Position numbers and translations under genes: made by a program | The notes under the pieces: model-generated | Databases searched by the model: none | What the model was told of the DNA's origin: nothing | The model's input: only the letters and a program-made list of their open reading frames with translations | Shown here: in pieces, positions 55,789 through 64,000 of the stretch | Numbering within the stretch: position 1 is the first letter of the stretch | Layout: every line of letters starts with the position of its first letter | NCBI RefSeq assembly: GCF_003337555.1 | Contig: NZ_QPJK01000005.1 | Span: 62,001-126,000, forward strand | Direction: 5' to 3' | Origin: Pseudorhodoferax soli | GTDB taxonomy: Bacteria; Pseudomonadota; Gammaproteobacteria; Burkholderiales; Burkholderiaceae_C | DNA length: 64,000 nucleotides

Positions 55789-55838
55789 CTTGCCTTGCGT
55801 GGAGCTGGATTGGGCGTGGTGCAGGGGCCGCGGCCACC

Positions 55839-55919
55839 GGGTGGCCTCTTTCGCGAATGTCCCCCGCCTGGGCCGCAGGCGGCCCAGGCTCCTCCTTGAT
55901 TTCGCTGCAGAGGCCACCC
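55839..55919. repeat. Left palindromic unit of the REP-like element
   Basis: Outer arms gggtggcctct (55839-55849) and agaggccaccc (55909-55919) enclose the 56-base core 55853-55908. Inside the core a hairpin of 10-bp arms, CCTGGGCCGC and GCGGCCCAGG (55867-55888), is present. The core is repeated in reverse orientation at 56002-56059. Confidence 0.85.
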
Positions 55920-56001
55920 GATGCCCTCGGCCCTGGGCACGTCGCGTCGTGCGAGCTGGTGCGACGTGACGCTTCATGACCACGCCGATGGTGTGCTCCA
56001 C

Positions 56002-56059
56002 GCAGCGAAATCAAGGAGGAGCCCCGGGCCGCCTGCGGCCCGGGGCGGGGGACATTCGC
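56002..56059. repeat. Right palindromic unit of the REP-like element (inverted)
   Basis: 58 bases that match the left core in reverse complement except around the hairpin. Its hairpin has 11-bp arms (56022-56045) where the T-A pair of the left copy is C-G and one pair is added. The changes keep the stem, which suggests the structure is what is conserved. Confidence 0.85.
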
Positions 56060-56115
56060 AGAGTGGAGTACACCGTCGACGGGGTCTCGCGCGACCGCAA
56101 CCAGCGACCGTACGC

Positions 56116-57033
56116 TCATCGCCGCACCGGAAACAAGCCCGCCGGCTTGACCGCCAGGATCACCGCCATGAACAGGTAGATCAGCATCGAGGCCAGCGCC
56201 GGCCCAGCCGCATCCGCCACGCTGCGCTCGAAGAACTGGCGCGTGATCTGCGGCATGTAGGCCCGGCCCATGGTGTCGACCAGCCCGACGAGCAGCGCCG
56301 CGTAGAAGGCACCGCGGATGGAGCCGATGCCGCCGATCACGATGACCACCAGCGCCAGGATCAGCACGTTGTCGCCCATGCCCGACTGCACCGAGACGAT
56401 GGGGCCGACCAGCCAGCCCGCCAGCGCCGCCAGGCCCGCGCCGACCGAGAACAGCAGCGTGTTGAGCAGCCGCGCGTTGACGCCCAGCGCGGCCACGGTG
56501 TCGGGGTGCGTGGAACTGGCGCGCACCAGCATGCCGACGCGCGTCTTGTGGATCAAGAGATGGATGCCGCCGGCCACCAGCAGCCCGGCCACGATGATCA
56601 TGGCGCGGTAGGCCGGGTAGCTGAAGTCACCGAACTGCAGCGAGCCGTTGAGCCAGTCCGGCTGCGCCGTGAACACGGGCTGCGCACCCCAGACCATGCG
56701 CACGGCCTCGTTGAAGAACATGATCAGGCCCAGCGTGGCCAGCACCTGGTCCAGGTGGTCGCGCGTGTAGAGCCGGCGCAGCGCCAGCCGCTCGATGGCG
56801 AAGGCCAGCAGCATGGCGCCGCCGATGCCGGCCAGGCCCGCCAACAGGAACGAATCCGTGCGCGCCAGCGCGGCCGCCGCGAAGTAGGCGCCCAGCATGT
56901 AGAACGAACCGTGCGCCAGGTTGATGAAGTTCATGATGCCGAACACCAGCGTGAGGCCGGCCGACAGCAGGAACAGCAGCATCCCGAGCTGCACCCCGTT
57001 CAGCAGCTGGGAGAAGAACAGGCTCCAGATCAA
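56116..57033 (-). CDS. livH: LivH-type ABC transporter permease
   Basis: 305 residues, eight or so transmembrane helices. Marks are LFLLSAGLTLVFGIMNFINL, AHGSFYMLGAYFA, ERLALRRLYTRDHLDQVLATLG and VIVIGGIGSIRGAFYAALLVG. It forms the membrane channel with LivM. It starts 7 bases after the receptor gene stop. Confidence 0.95.
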   Translation of the reverse strand: MIWSLFFSQLLNGVQLGMLLFLLSAGLTLVFGIMNFINLAHGSFYMLGAYFAAAALARTDSFLLAGLAGIGGAMLLAFAIERLALRRLYTRDHLDQVLATLGLIMFFNEAVRMVWGAQPVFTAQPDWLNGSLQFGDFSYPAYRAMIIVAGLLVAGGIHLLIHKTRVGMLVRASSTHPDTVAALGVNARLLNTLLFSVGAGLAALAGWLVGPIVSVQSGMGDNVLILALVVIVIGGIGSIRGAFYAALLVGLVDTMGRAYMPQITRQFFERSVADAAGPALASMLIYLFMAVILAVKPAGLFPVRR

Positions 57034-57040
57034 GCCCGGC

Positions 57041-58210
57041 TCACTTCATGGGGCATTCGCCGACGTAGGCGTCCTTGTGCGCCGTGAGCTGCTTGCTGAC
57101 CGTCTTGAGGTTGGCGTTGCCCTTGGCATCCTTGGCCACCTCGAACACGTAGAAATCCTGCACCGGGAAGTTGTTGGGGCCGAAGCTGAACGTGCCGCGC
57201 ACCGACTTGAAGTCCGCCGCCTTGAGGGCCGTCTGCAGCGCGGCCCTCTCGGTGCTGCCCTTGGTCTTGCGCAGGGCCGAGTCGATCAGCAGCGCCGCGT
57301 CGTAGGACTGGGCTGCGTACTCGCTCGGTGTGCGCTTGTACTTGGCCTCGAAGTCGGACACGAACTTCTGGTTGGCCGGGATCGGCAGGTCCGGGCCCCA
57401 GGCCGAGGCGTGCATCACGCCGAGCGCGCTGTCCTTGAGGGCGGGTAGCGTGGTGCCGTCGGTGGTGGACACGCTCAGCAGCGGGATCTTGGCCGTGAGC
57501 CCGGCCTGCTGGTAGGCGCGCACGAAGGCCACGCCCAAGCCGCCGGGGTAGAAGGCGTAGACCGCATCGGGCTTCTCGGCCGCGATGCGCGAGAGCTCGG
57601 CGGAGAAGTCCAGCTGGCTCAAAGGCGTGTAGATCTCGTCGGCCAGCGGCGTCTTGTAGACGCGCTTGAAGCCGCTCACGTAGTCCTTGCCGGCCTGGTA
57701 GTTGGGCGTCATCGCGATGATGCGCTTGTAGCCCTTGTCGGTGGCGTACTTGCCCATGGCCTCGGCGAACTGGTCGTTCTGCTTGGAGACGACGAACAGG
57801 TTGGGGGCGCACTGCGCGCCCGCCAACGGCGCCGGCCCGGCGTTGCCGCCCACCACGACGACGCCGGCCGAGGTCAGCTTCTTGCTCACGGCCATCATGA
57901 TGTTGGAGAAGGTGATTCCGGCGACGATGGGCACCTTTTCCTTCTCGATCAGCTCGTCGGCGATCTGGTTGGCGACCTCGGGCTTCAACTGGCTGTCGCG
58001 GCGCAGCACGTTGACCGGCACGTCGCCGAGCTTGCCGCCGTTCTGCTCCACCACCAGCATGAAGGCGTCCAGCATGTCCTGGCCCAGCGCGGCCTGCGGG
58101 CCCGAGAGTTCGGCCATGAAGCCGATCTTGACGGGGGTCTGGGCCTGGCCCGGCGCCGAGAAGGTCAGCGCCACGGACGCGAGCGCGCTGGCGAGAAGCG
58201 TTGGTTTCAA
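57041..58210 (-). CDS. LIV-type ABC transporter periplasmic receptor
   Basis: 389 residues. Signal peptide (LLASALASVALTFSAPGQAQ) followed by a type I periplasmic-binding fold: VKIGFMAELSGPQAALGQDML, IADELIEKEKVPIVAGITFS, MTPNYQAGKDYVSGFKRVY, DAVYAFYPGGLGVAFVRAY. It determines what the LivHMGF system imports; compared with the lipoprotein receptor at 31 kb it is a different subgroup. Start is TTG at 58210 because GGAG lies 6 bases upstream and the signal peptide then begins at once. The ATG at 58264 would give an implausible N terminus. Confidence 0.92.
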   Translation of the reverse strand: MKPTLLASALASVALTFSAPGQAQTPVKIGFMAELSGPQAALGQDMLDAFMLVVEQNGGKLGDVPVNVLRRDSQLKPEVANQIADELIEKEKVPIVAGITFSNIMMAVSKKLTSAGVVVVGGNAGPAPLAGAQCAPNLFVVSKQNDQFAEAMGKYATDKGYKRIIAMTPNYQAGKDYVSGFKRVYKTPLADEIYTPLSQLDFSAELSRIAAEKPDAVYAFYPGGLGVAFVRAYQQAGLTAKIPLLSVSTTDGTTLPALKDSALGVMHASAWGPDLPIPANQKFVSDFEAKYKRTPSEYAAQSYDAALLIDSALRKTKGSTERAALQTALKAADFKSVRGTFSFGPNNFPVQDFYVFEVAKDAKGNANLKTVSKQLTAHKDAYVGECPMK

Positions 58211-58334
58211 GTCGATCTCCTGGTCGTTGGTCTGGCCGACGGACTGGAGCGCCCGGCGCGCCATCGGCGGGCCGCATTGTTCACCAAAAGAGTGCAGCCA
58301 CCTTGGTGGCTAACCCGCAGAGCGCCGCGGGATC

Positions 58335-59303
58335 TCAGTCGACGGACGCCCCCGAAAGCTTGACCAGGCGCAGGTGCTTGTCGAGCTCGGCCTGGAAGAA
58401 GGGCAAGGCCTGCTCGGGCGAGCTCTGCACGGTCACGATGCCCTGGGCCGCGAGCGCATCGGCCACCTCCTTGCTGGCCAGCACGGCCTGCAGGTCGGCA
58501 GCGGTCTTCTGCACCACGGCCGGTGCCATGCCGGCCGGGCCGACCACGGCGATCCAGGCGTCGAAGCCATAGCGCGGCAGGCCGGACTCGGCGAGCGTGG
58601 GCACCTCCGGCAGCAGGGCCGAGCGCGCCGTGCTCGACATGGCGATGGCGCGCAGCTTGCCGGCCTTGATGTGCGGCGCCACGGCCGTGACCGAGACGAA
58701 GGCCATGTCGACCTGGCCGCCCAGCAGGTCGGTGGTCAAGGGGCCGGTGCCGCGGTAAGGGATGTGCTTGATCTGCACGCCGGCCTCCTGGCCGAACAGT
58801 TCGCCGGCCAGGTGCAGCGTGCTGCCGTTGCCGGCCGAGCCCAGGTTCAGCTGGCCGGGTTTGGCCTTCATGAGCGCGATGAGTTCGGGCGTGTTCTTCG
58901 CCGGCACGGAGGGATGCACGACCAGCACCAGCGGCACGCTGCCGATCACGCGGATCGGCGTGATGTCGGCGATCGCATCGAACAGCTGCTTCTTGTAGAT
59001 GCCCGGGTTGATCACGTGGTTGGACGAGACCATGGCGAGCACCGAGCCGTCCTTGGCGCCGTTGACCACCTGCAGCGTGCCGGTCATGCCGCCCGCGCCG
59101 GGCAGGTTCTCCACCACCACGGGGTGGCCTGTGCGCCTGGCCAGCGCGGGCCCCATGGCGCGGGCCATGGTGTCCACGGTGGAGCCGGTGGTCAGCGGCA
59201 CGACGAGGCGGATGGGCTTGTCGCCCTGGGCCCAGGCGGGCGCGGCCAGGCTGGCGGCGAGCAGCGCCAGGGCGCCACGCCGCGCGATCGCGGGGTGTTT
59301 CAT
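58335..59303 (-). CDS. Bug/TctC-family periplasmic solute-binding protein
   Basis: 322 residues, signal peptide (RRGALALLAASLAAPAWAQG) and Bug fold: KPIRLVVPLTTGSTVDTMAR, VVENLPGAGGMTGTLQVV, AGNGSTLHLAGELF, HIPYRGTGPLTTDLLGGQV, LLPEVPTLAESGLPRYGFDAW. Start has GGAGACAACG. It follows the aconitase-like gene by 32 bases on the same strand, so its ligand is probably that enzyme's substrate, a tricarboxylate or related acid. Confidence 0.9.
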   Translation of the reverse strand: MKHPAIARRGALALLAASLAAPAWAQGDKPIRLVVPLTTGSTVDTMARAMGPALARRTGHPVVVENLPGAGGMTGTLQVVNGAKDGSVLAMVSSNHVINPGIYKKQLFDAIADITPIRVIGSVPLVLVVHPSVPAKNTPELIALMKAKPGQLNLGSAGNGSTLHLAGELFGQEAGVQIKHIPYRGTGPLTTDLLGGQVDMAFVSVTAVAPHIKAGKLRAIAMSSTARSALLPEVPTLAESGLPRYGFDAWIAVVGPAGMAPAVVQKTAADLQAVLASKEVADALAAQGIVTVQSSPEQALPFFQAELDKHLRLVKLSGASVD

Positions 59304-59335
59304 CGTTGTCTCCGTTGTGGTTGCGAAAGCAGTGC

Positions 59336-61300
59336 TCAGCCTTGCGCGGCCTGCAGGTCGGCGAAGGACAGCAGGCGCCCCGCGATGGCACTGGCCGCCA
59401 CCGTGGGGGGGCTTGCCAGCCAGACGCTGCCGGGGCCCGAACGCCCCGGAAAGTTGCGGTTGATGGCGCTGACCGTGATCTGGCCGGCATCGGTGGACGA
59501 ACCCGGGCCGCAGTTGGCGCAGGCGCCGCAGGAAGGCTGCAGGATCTGCGCGCCGACCTGCGCGAAGGCCGCGAGGTAGCCCTGCGCGGTGCAGTAGTCG
59601 CGCACGGCCGTGGTGCCGAACTGCAGGTACAGCTGCACGCCCTCGGCCACGCGCAGGCCGCGCGCGGCGGCCCAGGACAGCACGGCGTGGTAGTGGTCGA
59701 AGTCCTCGCGTTTGCCTGCTGTGCACGAGCCGCCGTAGGCGATGTCCAGCCGCACGGGCGCGTCCAGCGCGGCCAGCGGCACGCCGTTGCCCGGGTCGCC
59801 CGGGCGGGCCACCATGGGCGAGAGCGCGCTGCAGTCCAGCACGATGTGGCCGGCGTAGGCGGCGTCCGCGTCGCTCGCCATCCAGTCCTGCAGCACGAAG
59901 TCCACGCCGCGGCGCTCCTGGAGGAAGCGCACGGTCTCGGCATCGGGCGCGACGATGCCCGTGAAGCCGCCGAGCTCGGCCACCATGTTGGTCAGCGTGG
60001 CGCGCTCGTCGATGGACATGGCGGCCACCGCGCTGCCGCAGAACTCGAACACCTTGCCCACCCCGGCGCCGGCACGGATGCCGGGCTGGGCCAGCAGGTG
60101 CAGCAGCACGTCCTTGGCCGTGGTGCCGGCGGCCAGCGGGCCCTGCAGTTCCACGCGCAGGCACTGCGGCACGGTCAGCCGCACCGCGCCCGTCACGAAG
60201 GCGTTGGCCATGTCGGTCGTGCCCACGCCGAAAGCCACGCAGCCGAGCGCGCCGCTGTGCGGCGTGTGCGAATCGGTGCCCACCACGAGCTCGCCCGGCA
60301 ACGCATAGCGCTCGGCCACCATGGCGTGCGAGATGCCGGCCTCGTTGTGCTGCGCGCCGGGCGCGGCGGCCTCCTCGTCGGTCAGCGTGCGGTGCAGGGT
60401 CAGGCCGTGGGCCTGCGCGAAGTCGCGCTGCGCCTGCACCATGGCGCGGATGTTGGGCACCAGGCCCATGCGCAGGTGCGCGGGGCTCTGCGCCACGTAG
60501 GCGGTGTGGTCCTCGAACACCACGATGGTGGACGGGTCGGCCAGCTGCAGCGCAGGGCCGAAGCTGGCCTGCAGCATGTGGGCGCACATGCCGGTGTAGT
60601 ACTCGTGGATGAAGCGGCGGTCCGCGCGCACGAAGGCGCCGTCGCCAGCGGCCGGGTGCGCCGGCGTGACCGGCGTGGCCAGTGCGTGGCGCGCGACGAT
60701 CTTCTCGAACAGCGTGCGCGGCCCGGTGCCCCCTGCATCGGCGGCTGGCCGGATGCCTTGCATGTGCAGCTGGCCGAAGCGCAGCAGCCCGCCCGCGCGC
60801 AGGATGGCCGCGGCGAGCGCGTCGCGCCCGGTCACGAGTTCGTCGATGGCGATGGCCTCGCCGCGCTCGATGCGCGGAATGAGGCCGAGGTCGGTGGACG
60901 TGAACAGGCCGATGTTGTCGGCGTTCTGGCGGTAGATGCGCTCGAAGCTCTCGGCCACCACGAGCCGGATGCCGGCCAGCTTCTCGGCGGCGGGGCTGTG
61001 CTCGCGCGAGGAGCCCTTGCCGTAGCGCGCGCCGGCCACCGTGACCGAGAAGCCCCCGGCGCGCACGGCGCCGGCGGCAATGGGCTGCTGGCCATCGACC
61101 GTGAAGCCGGTGTAGGGGTAGCGGCCCAGCGCGTCGTCGTAGTGGGCCAGGATGGCGACCGGCGTGATCTCGTCGGTCGAGACCTCGTCGCGCAAGGGTC
61201 CGGCCTGGGCCAGCGTCATGGGGCGGCCGGCCATCTGGTCGGCCATGGCGGCCGGGTTGCGTGCGAGGTACAGCACGCGGCCTGCAAGATCGGGTTTCAA
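59336..61300 (-). CDS. Aconitase-superfamily dehydratase with N-terminal swivel domain
   Basis: 654 residues. The swivel (LeuD/domain 4) part comes first (about 26-185, with YGKGSSREHSP at 93-103). The iron-sulfur catalytic part follows (195-654: VVFEDHTAYV, GTDSHTPHSGALG at 341, GGSCTAGKRED with Cys526, and PSCGACANCGPG with Cys591 and Cys594, then NRNFPGRSG). All three cluster cysteines are present. Order is the reverse of AcnA and like AcnB without its HEAT domain. The substrate is unknown. TTG start at 61300 (GGAG 9 bases upstream); it is the second gene after the LysR gene. Confidence 0.85.
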   Translation of the reverse strand: MKPDLAGRVLYLARNPAAMADQMAGRPMTLAQAGPLRDEVSTDEITPVAILAHYDDALGRYPYTGFTVDGQQPIAAGAVRAGGFSVTVAGARYGKGSSREHSPAAEKLAGIRLVVAESFERIYRQNADNIGLFTSTDLGLIPRIERGEAIAIDELVTGRDALAAAILRAGGLLRFGQLHMQGIRPAADAGGTGPRTLFEKIVARHALATPVTPAHPAAGDGAFVRADRRFIHEYYTGMCAHMLQASFGPALQLADPSTIVVFEDHTAYVAQSPAHLRMGLVPNIRAMVQAQRDFAQAHGLTLHRTLTDEEAAAPGAQHNEAGISHAMVAERYALPGELVVGTDSHTPHSGALGCVAFGVGTTDMANAFVTGAVRLTVPQCLRVELQGPLAAGTTAKDVLLHLLAQPGIRAGAGVGKVFEFCGSAVAAMSIDERATLTNMVAELGGFTGIVAPDAETVRFLQERRGVDFVLQDWMASDADAAYAGHIVLDCSALSPMVARPGDPGNGVPLAALDAPVRLDIAYGGSCTAGKREDFDHYHAVLSWAAARGLRVAEGVQLYLQFGTTAVRDYCTAQGYLAAFAQVGAQILQPSCGACANCGPGSSTDAGQITVSAINRNFPGRSGPGSVWLASPPTVAASAIAGRLLSFADLQAAQG

Positions 61301-61435
61301 ACGCTGGGTCTCCGTCGCCCACCGTGGTGGTGGTGGCGCGGACTGTAGGAGCGCGCGGCGCACCCGACCAAGTGCGCATTTGCGCCGGGGGGCATGCGCT
61401 GCGCGCATGTCCGGGCCAACCCCCGGTGGGCGGCC

Positions 61436-62326
61436 TCAGGCGCGCAGCGCGTCGATCAGCGCGGCCACGGCCGCCGGCCGCGGCGTCTTGTGCAGCGCAT
61501 AGAGCCGCAGCATGCGCGGCGCCCAGTCTTCGGCCAAGGGCCGCCGCGCGAACTGCGGCGCGCCGGCATAGGCACGCGCCGCGCTGCGCGGCAGGATGGC
61601 CAGGCCCAGGCCGGCCTCGACCATGCGGGCCACGCCGTCGAAGCTGTGCACGGCCACGGCCACCTGCAGCTGCAGGCCGGCGGCGCTGGCGCGCTCGCGC
61701 AACTGGCGGTCCAGCGCGCCGCCGCTCTGCACGCAGACCAGCGGGTGCTGGGCCACCTCGGTGAAGCGCAGGCTGTCGGCGGTGGCCAGCGGGTGGGCGG
61801 TGGGCAGCAGCACGGCGAGCGGGTCGTCGGCGAAGTCCCAGGCGTTGAGCCCGGCCGGCACCGCGTGGGCGACGGCCACGCCGACATCGGTCGCATCGTC
61901 CAGGCAGGCGCGCAGCACCTCGTCGCTGAGCCGCTCCTGCAGTGCGATGGAGACCAGCGGATAGGCCTGGCGAAAGCGCTGCAGCCGCTCGGGCAGAAAG
62001 CCGATCACTGAGGATTCGTTGGCGCACAGCCGCACCAGGCCGCTGACGCGGCCGTCGTGCGACTGCACCTCGCGCAGCAAGGCGTCCAGCCCGGCCTCCA
62101 GTTGCAGGCCGCGCTCGTGCACGAGCCGGCCGGCATCGGTGAGCCGGATGCCCAGCGGCGAGCGCACCAGCAGCGGCACGCCGAAGGCATGTTCGAGGTC
62201 GGCGATGCGGCGCGACAGCGCCGAGGCGGACAGGTGCTCGCGTGCAGCGGCGCGCGCGATCGAGCCTTCCTCGGCGGCGCTGGCGAACAGGCGCAGGCTG
62301 TAGGGGTCGAGGCGGCGGGTGGCCAT
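61436..62326 (-). CDS. LysR-family transcription regulator
   Basis: 296 residues. Winged helix (LRLFASAAEEGSIARAAARE, SASALSRRIADLEHAFGVPL) and a periplasmic-binding-like effector domain (VQSHDGRVSGLVRLCANESS, HSFDGVARMVEAGLGLAILP). It is 135 bases upstream of the aconitase-like gene on the same strand and divergent from the MFS gene, so it may control the aconitase-like gene, the MFS gene or both. Confidence 0.92.
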   Translation of the reverse strand: MATRRLDPYSLRLFASAAEEGSIARAAAREHLSASALSRRIADLEHAFGVPLLVRSPLGIRLTDAGRLVHERGLQLEAGLDALLREVQSHDGRVSGLVRLCANESSVIGFLPERLQRFRQAYPLVSIALQERLSDEVLRACLDDATDVGVAVAHAVPAGLNAWDFADDPLAVLLPTAHPLATADSLRFTEVAQHPLVCVQSGGALDRQLRERASAAGLQLQVAVAVHSFDGVARMVEAGLGLAILPRSAARAYAGAPQFARRPLAEDWAPRMLRLYALHKTPRPAAVAALIDALRA

Positions 62327-62401
62327 GGCGAGCGGCAGTGTAGGGGCACCGGCCGGCGCCGGACACGGGGCCGGTCATGGCGCTCGGCTATCGTTGGCGC
62401 C

Positions 62402-63538
62402 ATGACTTCCTCGACTGTGCGCGCGCACTGGGCTGCGCGCTTCCTGTTCTTTGCGGCCGGTTGCATGTTCGCCACCTGGGGCGTGCAGATCCCTACGGTG
62501 AAGACCGTCTACGGGCTGGGTGTGGGCGCCATCGGCGGGCTGGTGCTGGCGGCTGGCGTGGGTTCGGTGCTGGGGCTCACGCAGGCCGGCTGGCTCATTG
62601 CGCGCCATGGCGCGCGCCGCGTGGCCTGGTGGGGCGCGCTGCTGTCTGCGCTGGCCCTGATGCTGTTGCTGCACATGCCCCACCTGGTGCTGCTCTGGGC
62701 GCTACTGGGCCTGTTCGGCCTGGCCACGGGCCTGCTCGACGTGGCCATGAACGCCGATGCCTCGGAACTCGAACGCCAGGCCGGCCGGCCGCTCATGAGC
62801 GCCTTCCACGGCATGTTCAGCCTGGGCGGCATGGTGGGGGCGGGCGTGGGCGGGCTGCTGTTCACGGCCGGCGTGGCGCCGAACCTGCAACTGCTCGGCG
62901 TGGCGGCGTTCAGCATGGCGCTGGTGGCCTGGAGCGTGCGGCAGATGCCGCCGGGCCAGGCCCTTGCAGAAGAAGCGCATGGGCGCTTCGCGCTGTCGCG
63001 CGGGCGCTTGGCGCTGGTGGGGCTGCTGGCGGCGCTGGGCTTCGTGGTGGAGGGCGCCATCTACGACTGGAGCGTGCTGTTCCTGGCCAGCGAGCGCGGC
63101 GCGCCGCAGCAGCAGGCCGCGCTGGCCTATGCCAGCTTCTCGGCCGCCATGGCGGCCACGCGCTTCGTGGGAGACCGGCTGCGCGCGCGCTGGTCCTCCG
63201 TGGGGCTGCTGCGCGCCAGCGCCTGCCTGGCGGCCGTGGCGCTGGCGCTGGTGCTGCTGTCCAACAGCGTGCCGCTGGCCCTGGCCGGCTTCGCGCTGGT
63301 GGGCGTGGGCCTGGCCAACGTGGTGCCGGTGCTGTTCAGCGCGGCGGCGCAGGTGCCGGGCGTGGCGCCCGCGCAGGGCATTTCGGCGGTGGCGTCGTTG
63401 GGCTACTGCGGCTTCATGGTCGGGCCGTCCATCATCGGCTTCGTGGCCCATGGCAGTTCGCTGACGCTGGCCCTGGGCCTGGTGGTGGGCTGTGCGCTGT
63501 TGCAGGCGGCACTGGCGCGGCGCGCATTGGGTGCTTGA
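62402..63538 (+). CDS. MFS transporter, YbjJ-like
   Basis: 378 residues with about 12 hydrophobic helices. Marks are WAARFLFFAAGCMFATWGVQIP, AGVGSVLGLTQAGWLIARHG, GLATGLLDVAMNADASELER, LMSAFHGMFSLGGMVGAGVGG. The substrate cannot be told; sequence is of the YbjJ/fucose-permease-like group. Start at 62402. Its last 107 bases overlap the end of the convergent EamA gene. Confidence 0.87.
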   Translation: MTSSTVRAHWAARFLFFAAGCMFATWGVQIPTVKTVYGLGVGAIGGLVLAAGVGSVLGLTQAGWLIARHGARRVAWWGALLSALALMLLLHMPHLVLLWALLGLFGLATGLLDVAMNADASELERQAGRPLMSAFHGMFSLGGMVGAGVGGLLFTAGVAPNLQLLGVAAFSMALVAWSVRQMPPGQALAEEAHGRFALSRGRLALVGLLAALGFVVEGAIYDWSVLFLASERGAPQQQAALAYASFSAAMAATRFVGDRLRARWSSVGLLRASACLAAVALALVLLSNSVPLALAGFALVGVGLANVVPVLFSAAAQVPGVAPAQGISAVASLGYCGFMVGPSIIGFVAHGSSLTLALGLVVGCALLQAALARRALGA

Positions 63539-64000
63539 GACGGCGGTTGAGCCGGCGTTCGACCAGCGCCACGGCGATGCCGGCGCCGCAGATGCACGCG
63601 ATGCCCAAGGCCGAGGTGGCGTCCGGCAGCTGGCCGAACACGGCCCAGCCCAGCCCCACGGCCGACAGGATCTGCAGGTAGCTGTAGGGGGCGAGCAGCG
63701 TGGCCGGGGTGCGGGCGTAGGCAGCAGACTGCAGGCCGTGGCCGATGGCGCCGGTGATGCCGGTGGACAGCAGCAGCGCCCATTGCCAGCCGCTGAGCGG
63801 CGGCAGCTCCCAGATCCAGGGCAGCAGTGGCGTCAACGCCACCGTACCCACCAGGCCGCCGTAGTAGTTGGTCGTCAGCGGATCGTCGCCTGCCAGGCGG
63901 CGCGTGGCGATCTGGAAGGCCGCGAAGGTCAGCGCCGTGGCCACGCCCAGCAGCACGCCGATGGTGTCGAGCCCCGCGCCCGGCCGCACCACCAGCAGCA
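63432..64000 (-). CDS. EamA-family (DMT) transporter, truncated by window end
   Basis: The C-terminal part of a drug/metabolite-type carrier (at least 187 residues): helices GVLLGVATALTFAAFQIATR, GGLVGTVALTPLLPWIW, LLSTGITGAIGHGLQSAAYA, ATLLAPYSYLQILSAVGLGW and DATSALGIACICGAGIAVAL. The N-terminal half and start lie beyond 64000. Its last 40 or so residues are a polar proline-rich tail that lies antisense to the end of the MFS gene (107 bases), so either the tail is real and the genes overlap, or the stop arose by a frameshift. Confidence 0.82.
   Translation of the reverse strand, partial: LLVVRPGAGLDTIGVLLGVATALTFAAFQIATRRLAGDDPLTTNYYGGLVGTVALTPLLPWIWELPPLSGWQWALLLSTGITGAIGHGLQSAAYARTPATLLAPYSYLQILSAVGLGWAVFGQLPDATSALGIACICGAGIAVALVERRLNRRLKHPMRAAPVPPATAHSPPPGPGPASANCHGPRSR

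Larger units (their letters stand above)
55789..56115. other. Gap between livH and livM occupied by a REP-like inverted repeat
   Basis: 327 bases inside an otherwise tight operon, without a supported gene. It contains two palindromic units in inverted orientation (listed separately) and a 93-base spacer between them. Open frames crossing it show no family similarity. Transcripts from the livH side must pass through these hairpins to reach livM. Confidence 0.7.

Noticed and set aside
58335-62378. A 1347-residue open frame on the minus strand through the Bug, aconitase-like and LysR genes
   Set aside because: Its last 322 residues are the real Bug receptor, but upstream of 59303 it is in the wrong frame for the aconitase-like and LysR proteins and has a repetitive Arg/Ala/Pro composition typical of high-GC shadow translation.

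Overview
The window is a 64 kb piece of a high-GC betaproteobacterial chromosome, most likely order Burkholderiales and family Comamonadaceae. The evidence is the conserved chromosomal gene order (exbB-exbD-lpxK-ycaR-kdsB-adk, xseA next to sodB, lptFG divergent from pepA-holC), the abundance of Bug/TctC-type solute receptors, and many acyl-CoA and aromatic catabolism genes. I see no phage, plasmid, insertion sequence, CRISPR array, rRNA or tRNA.

Layout. 1-2.6 kb: thiamine genes thiS, thiG and a fused thiD-thiE. 2.9-4.5 kb: a chemoreceptor. 4.6-10.8 kb (minus): a tight six-gene acyl-CoA operon (PaaH-like dehydrogenase, PaaG-like isomerase, Crp/Fnr regulator, APH-type kinase, ACAD11-like dehydrogenase, Nu-class GST). 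10.9-14.1 kb: FimV-like protein and a hydroxyacid dehydrogenase. 14.2-16.4 kb: a small unknown gene, lexA with two tandem SOS boxes, and a divergent L-asparaginase. 16.4-20.2 kb (minus): envelope housekeeping genes (adk, kdsB, ycaR, lpxK, exbD, exbB). 20.6-22.7 kb: xseA, sodB and a DUF3309 membrane peptide. 22.9-26.4 kb: a Bug receptor, an aminotransferase, a CysB-type regulator and a CbiX-like protein. 26.4-34.9 kb: lptG/lptF, pepA, holC, a lipoprotein amino acid receptor, mnmC, yggX and an EVE-domain gene.

35.1-39.7 kb: a light-signalling operon (bacteriophytochrome kinase, single-domain response regulator, hybrid kinase). 39.9-44.2 kb: an extradiol-type dioxygenase, an SGNH hydrolase, a PhzS-like flavin monooxygenase and a YghU-type GST. 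44.2-49.6 kb (minus): an accessory cluster with an ankyrin-repeat protein, a caspase-fold protease, an unknown partner and a metzincin protease. A 20-bp palindrome lies in front of the caspase pair. This is the part of the window least explained by known pathways. 49.6-58.2 kb (minus): a catabolic unit with its own LIV-type ABC transporter, a class III aminotransferase, a GntR regulator, a class II aldolase and a hydroxyacid/hydroxyacyl dehydrogenase; a large REP-like inverted repeat splits livH from livM. 58.3-62.3 kb (minus): LysR regulator, an aconitase-superfamily fusion with its swivel domain first, and a Bug receptor. 62.4-64 kb: an MFS carrier overlapping a convergent EamA transporter that is cut by the window end.

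Most genes sit in short-spaced or overlapping runs on one strand, so operon structure is a strong guide to function. Starts were chosen by Shine-Dalgarno spacing and family length; several use GTG or TTG. Function assignments come from motif and sequence recognition by eye, without a database search.
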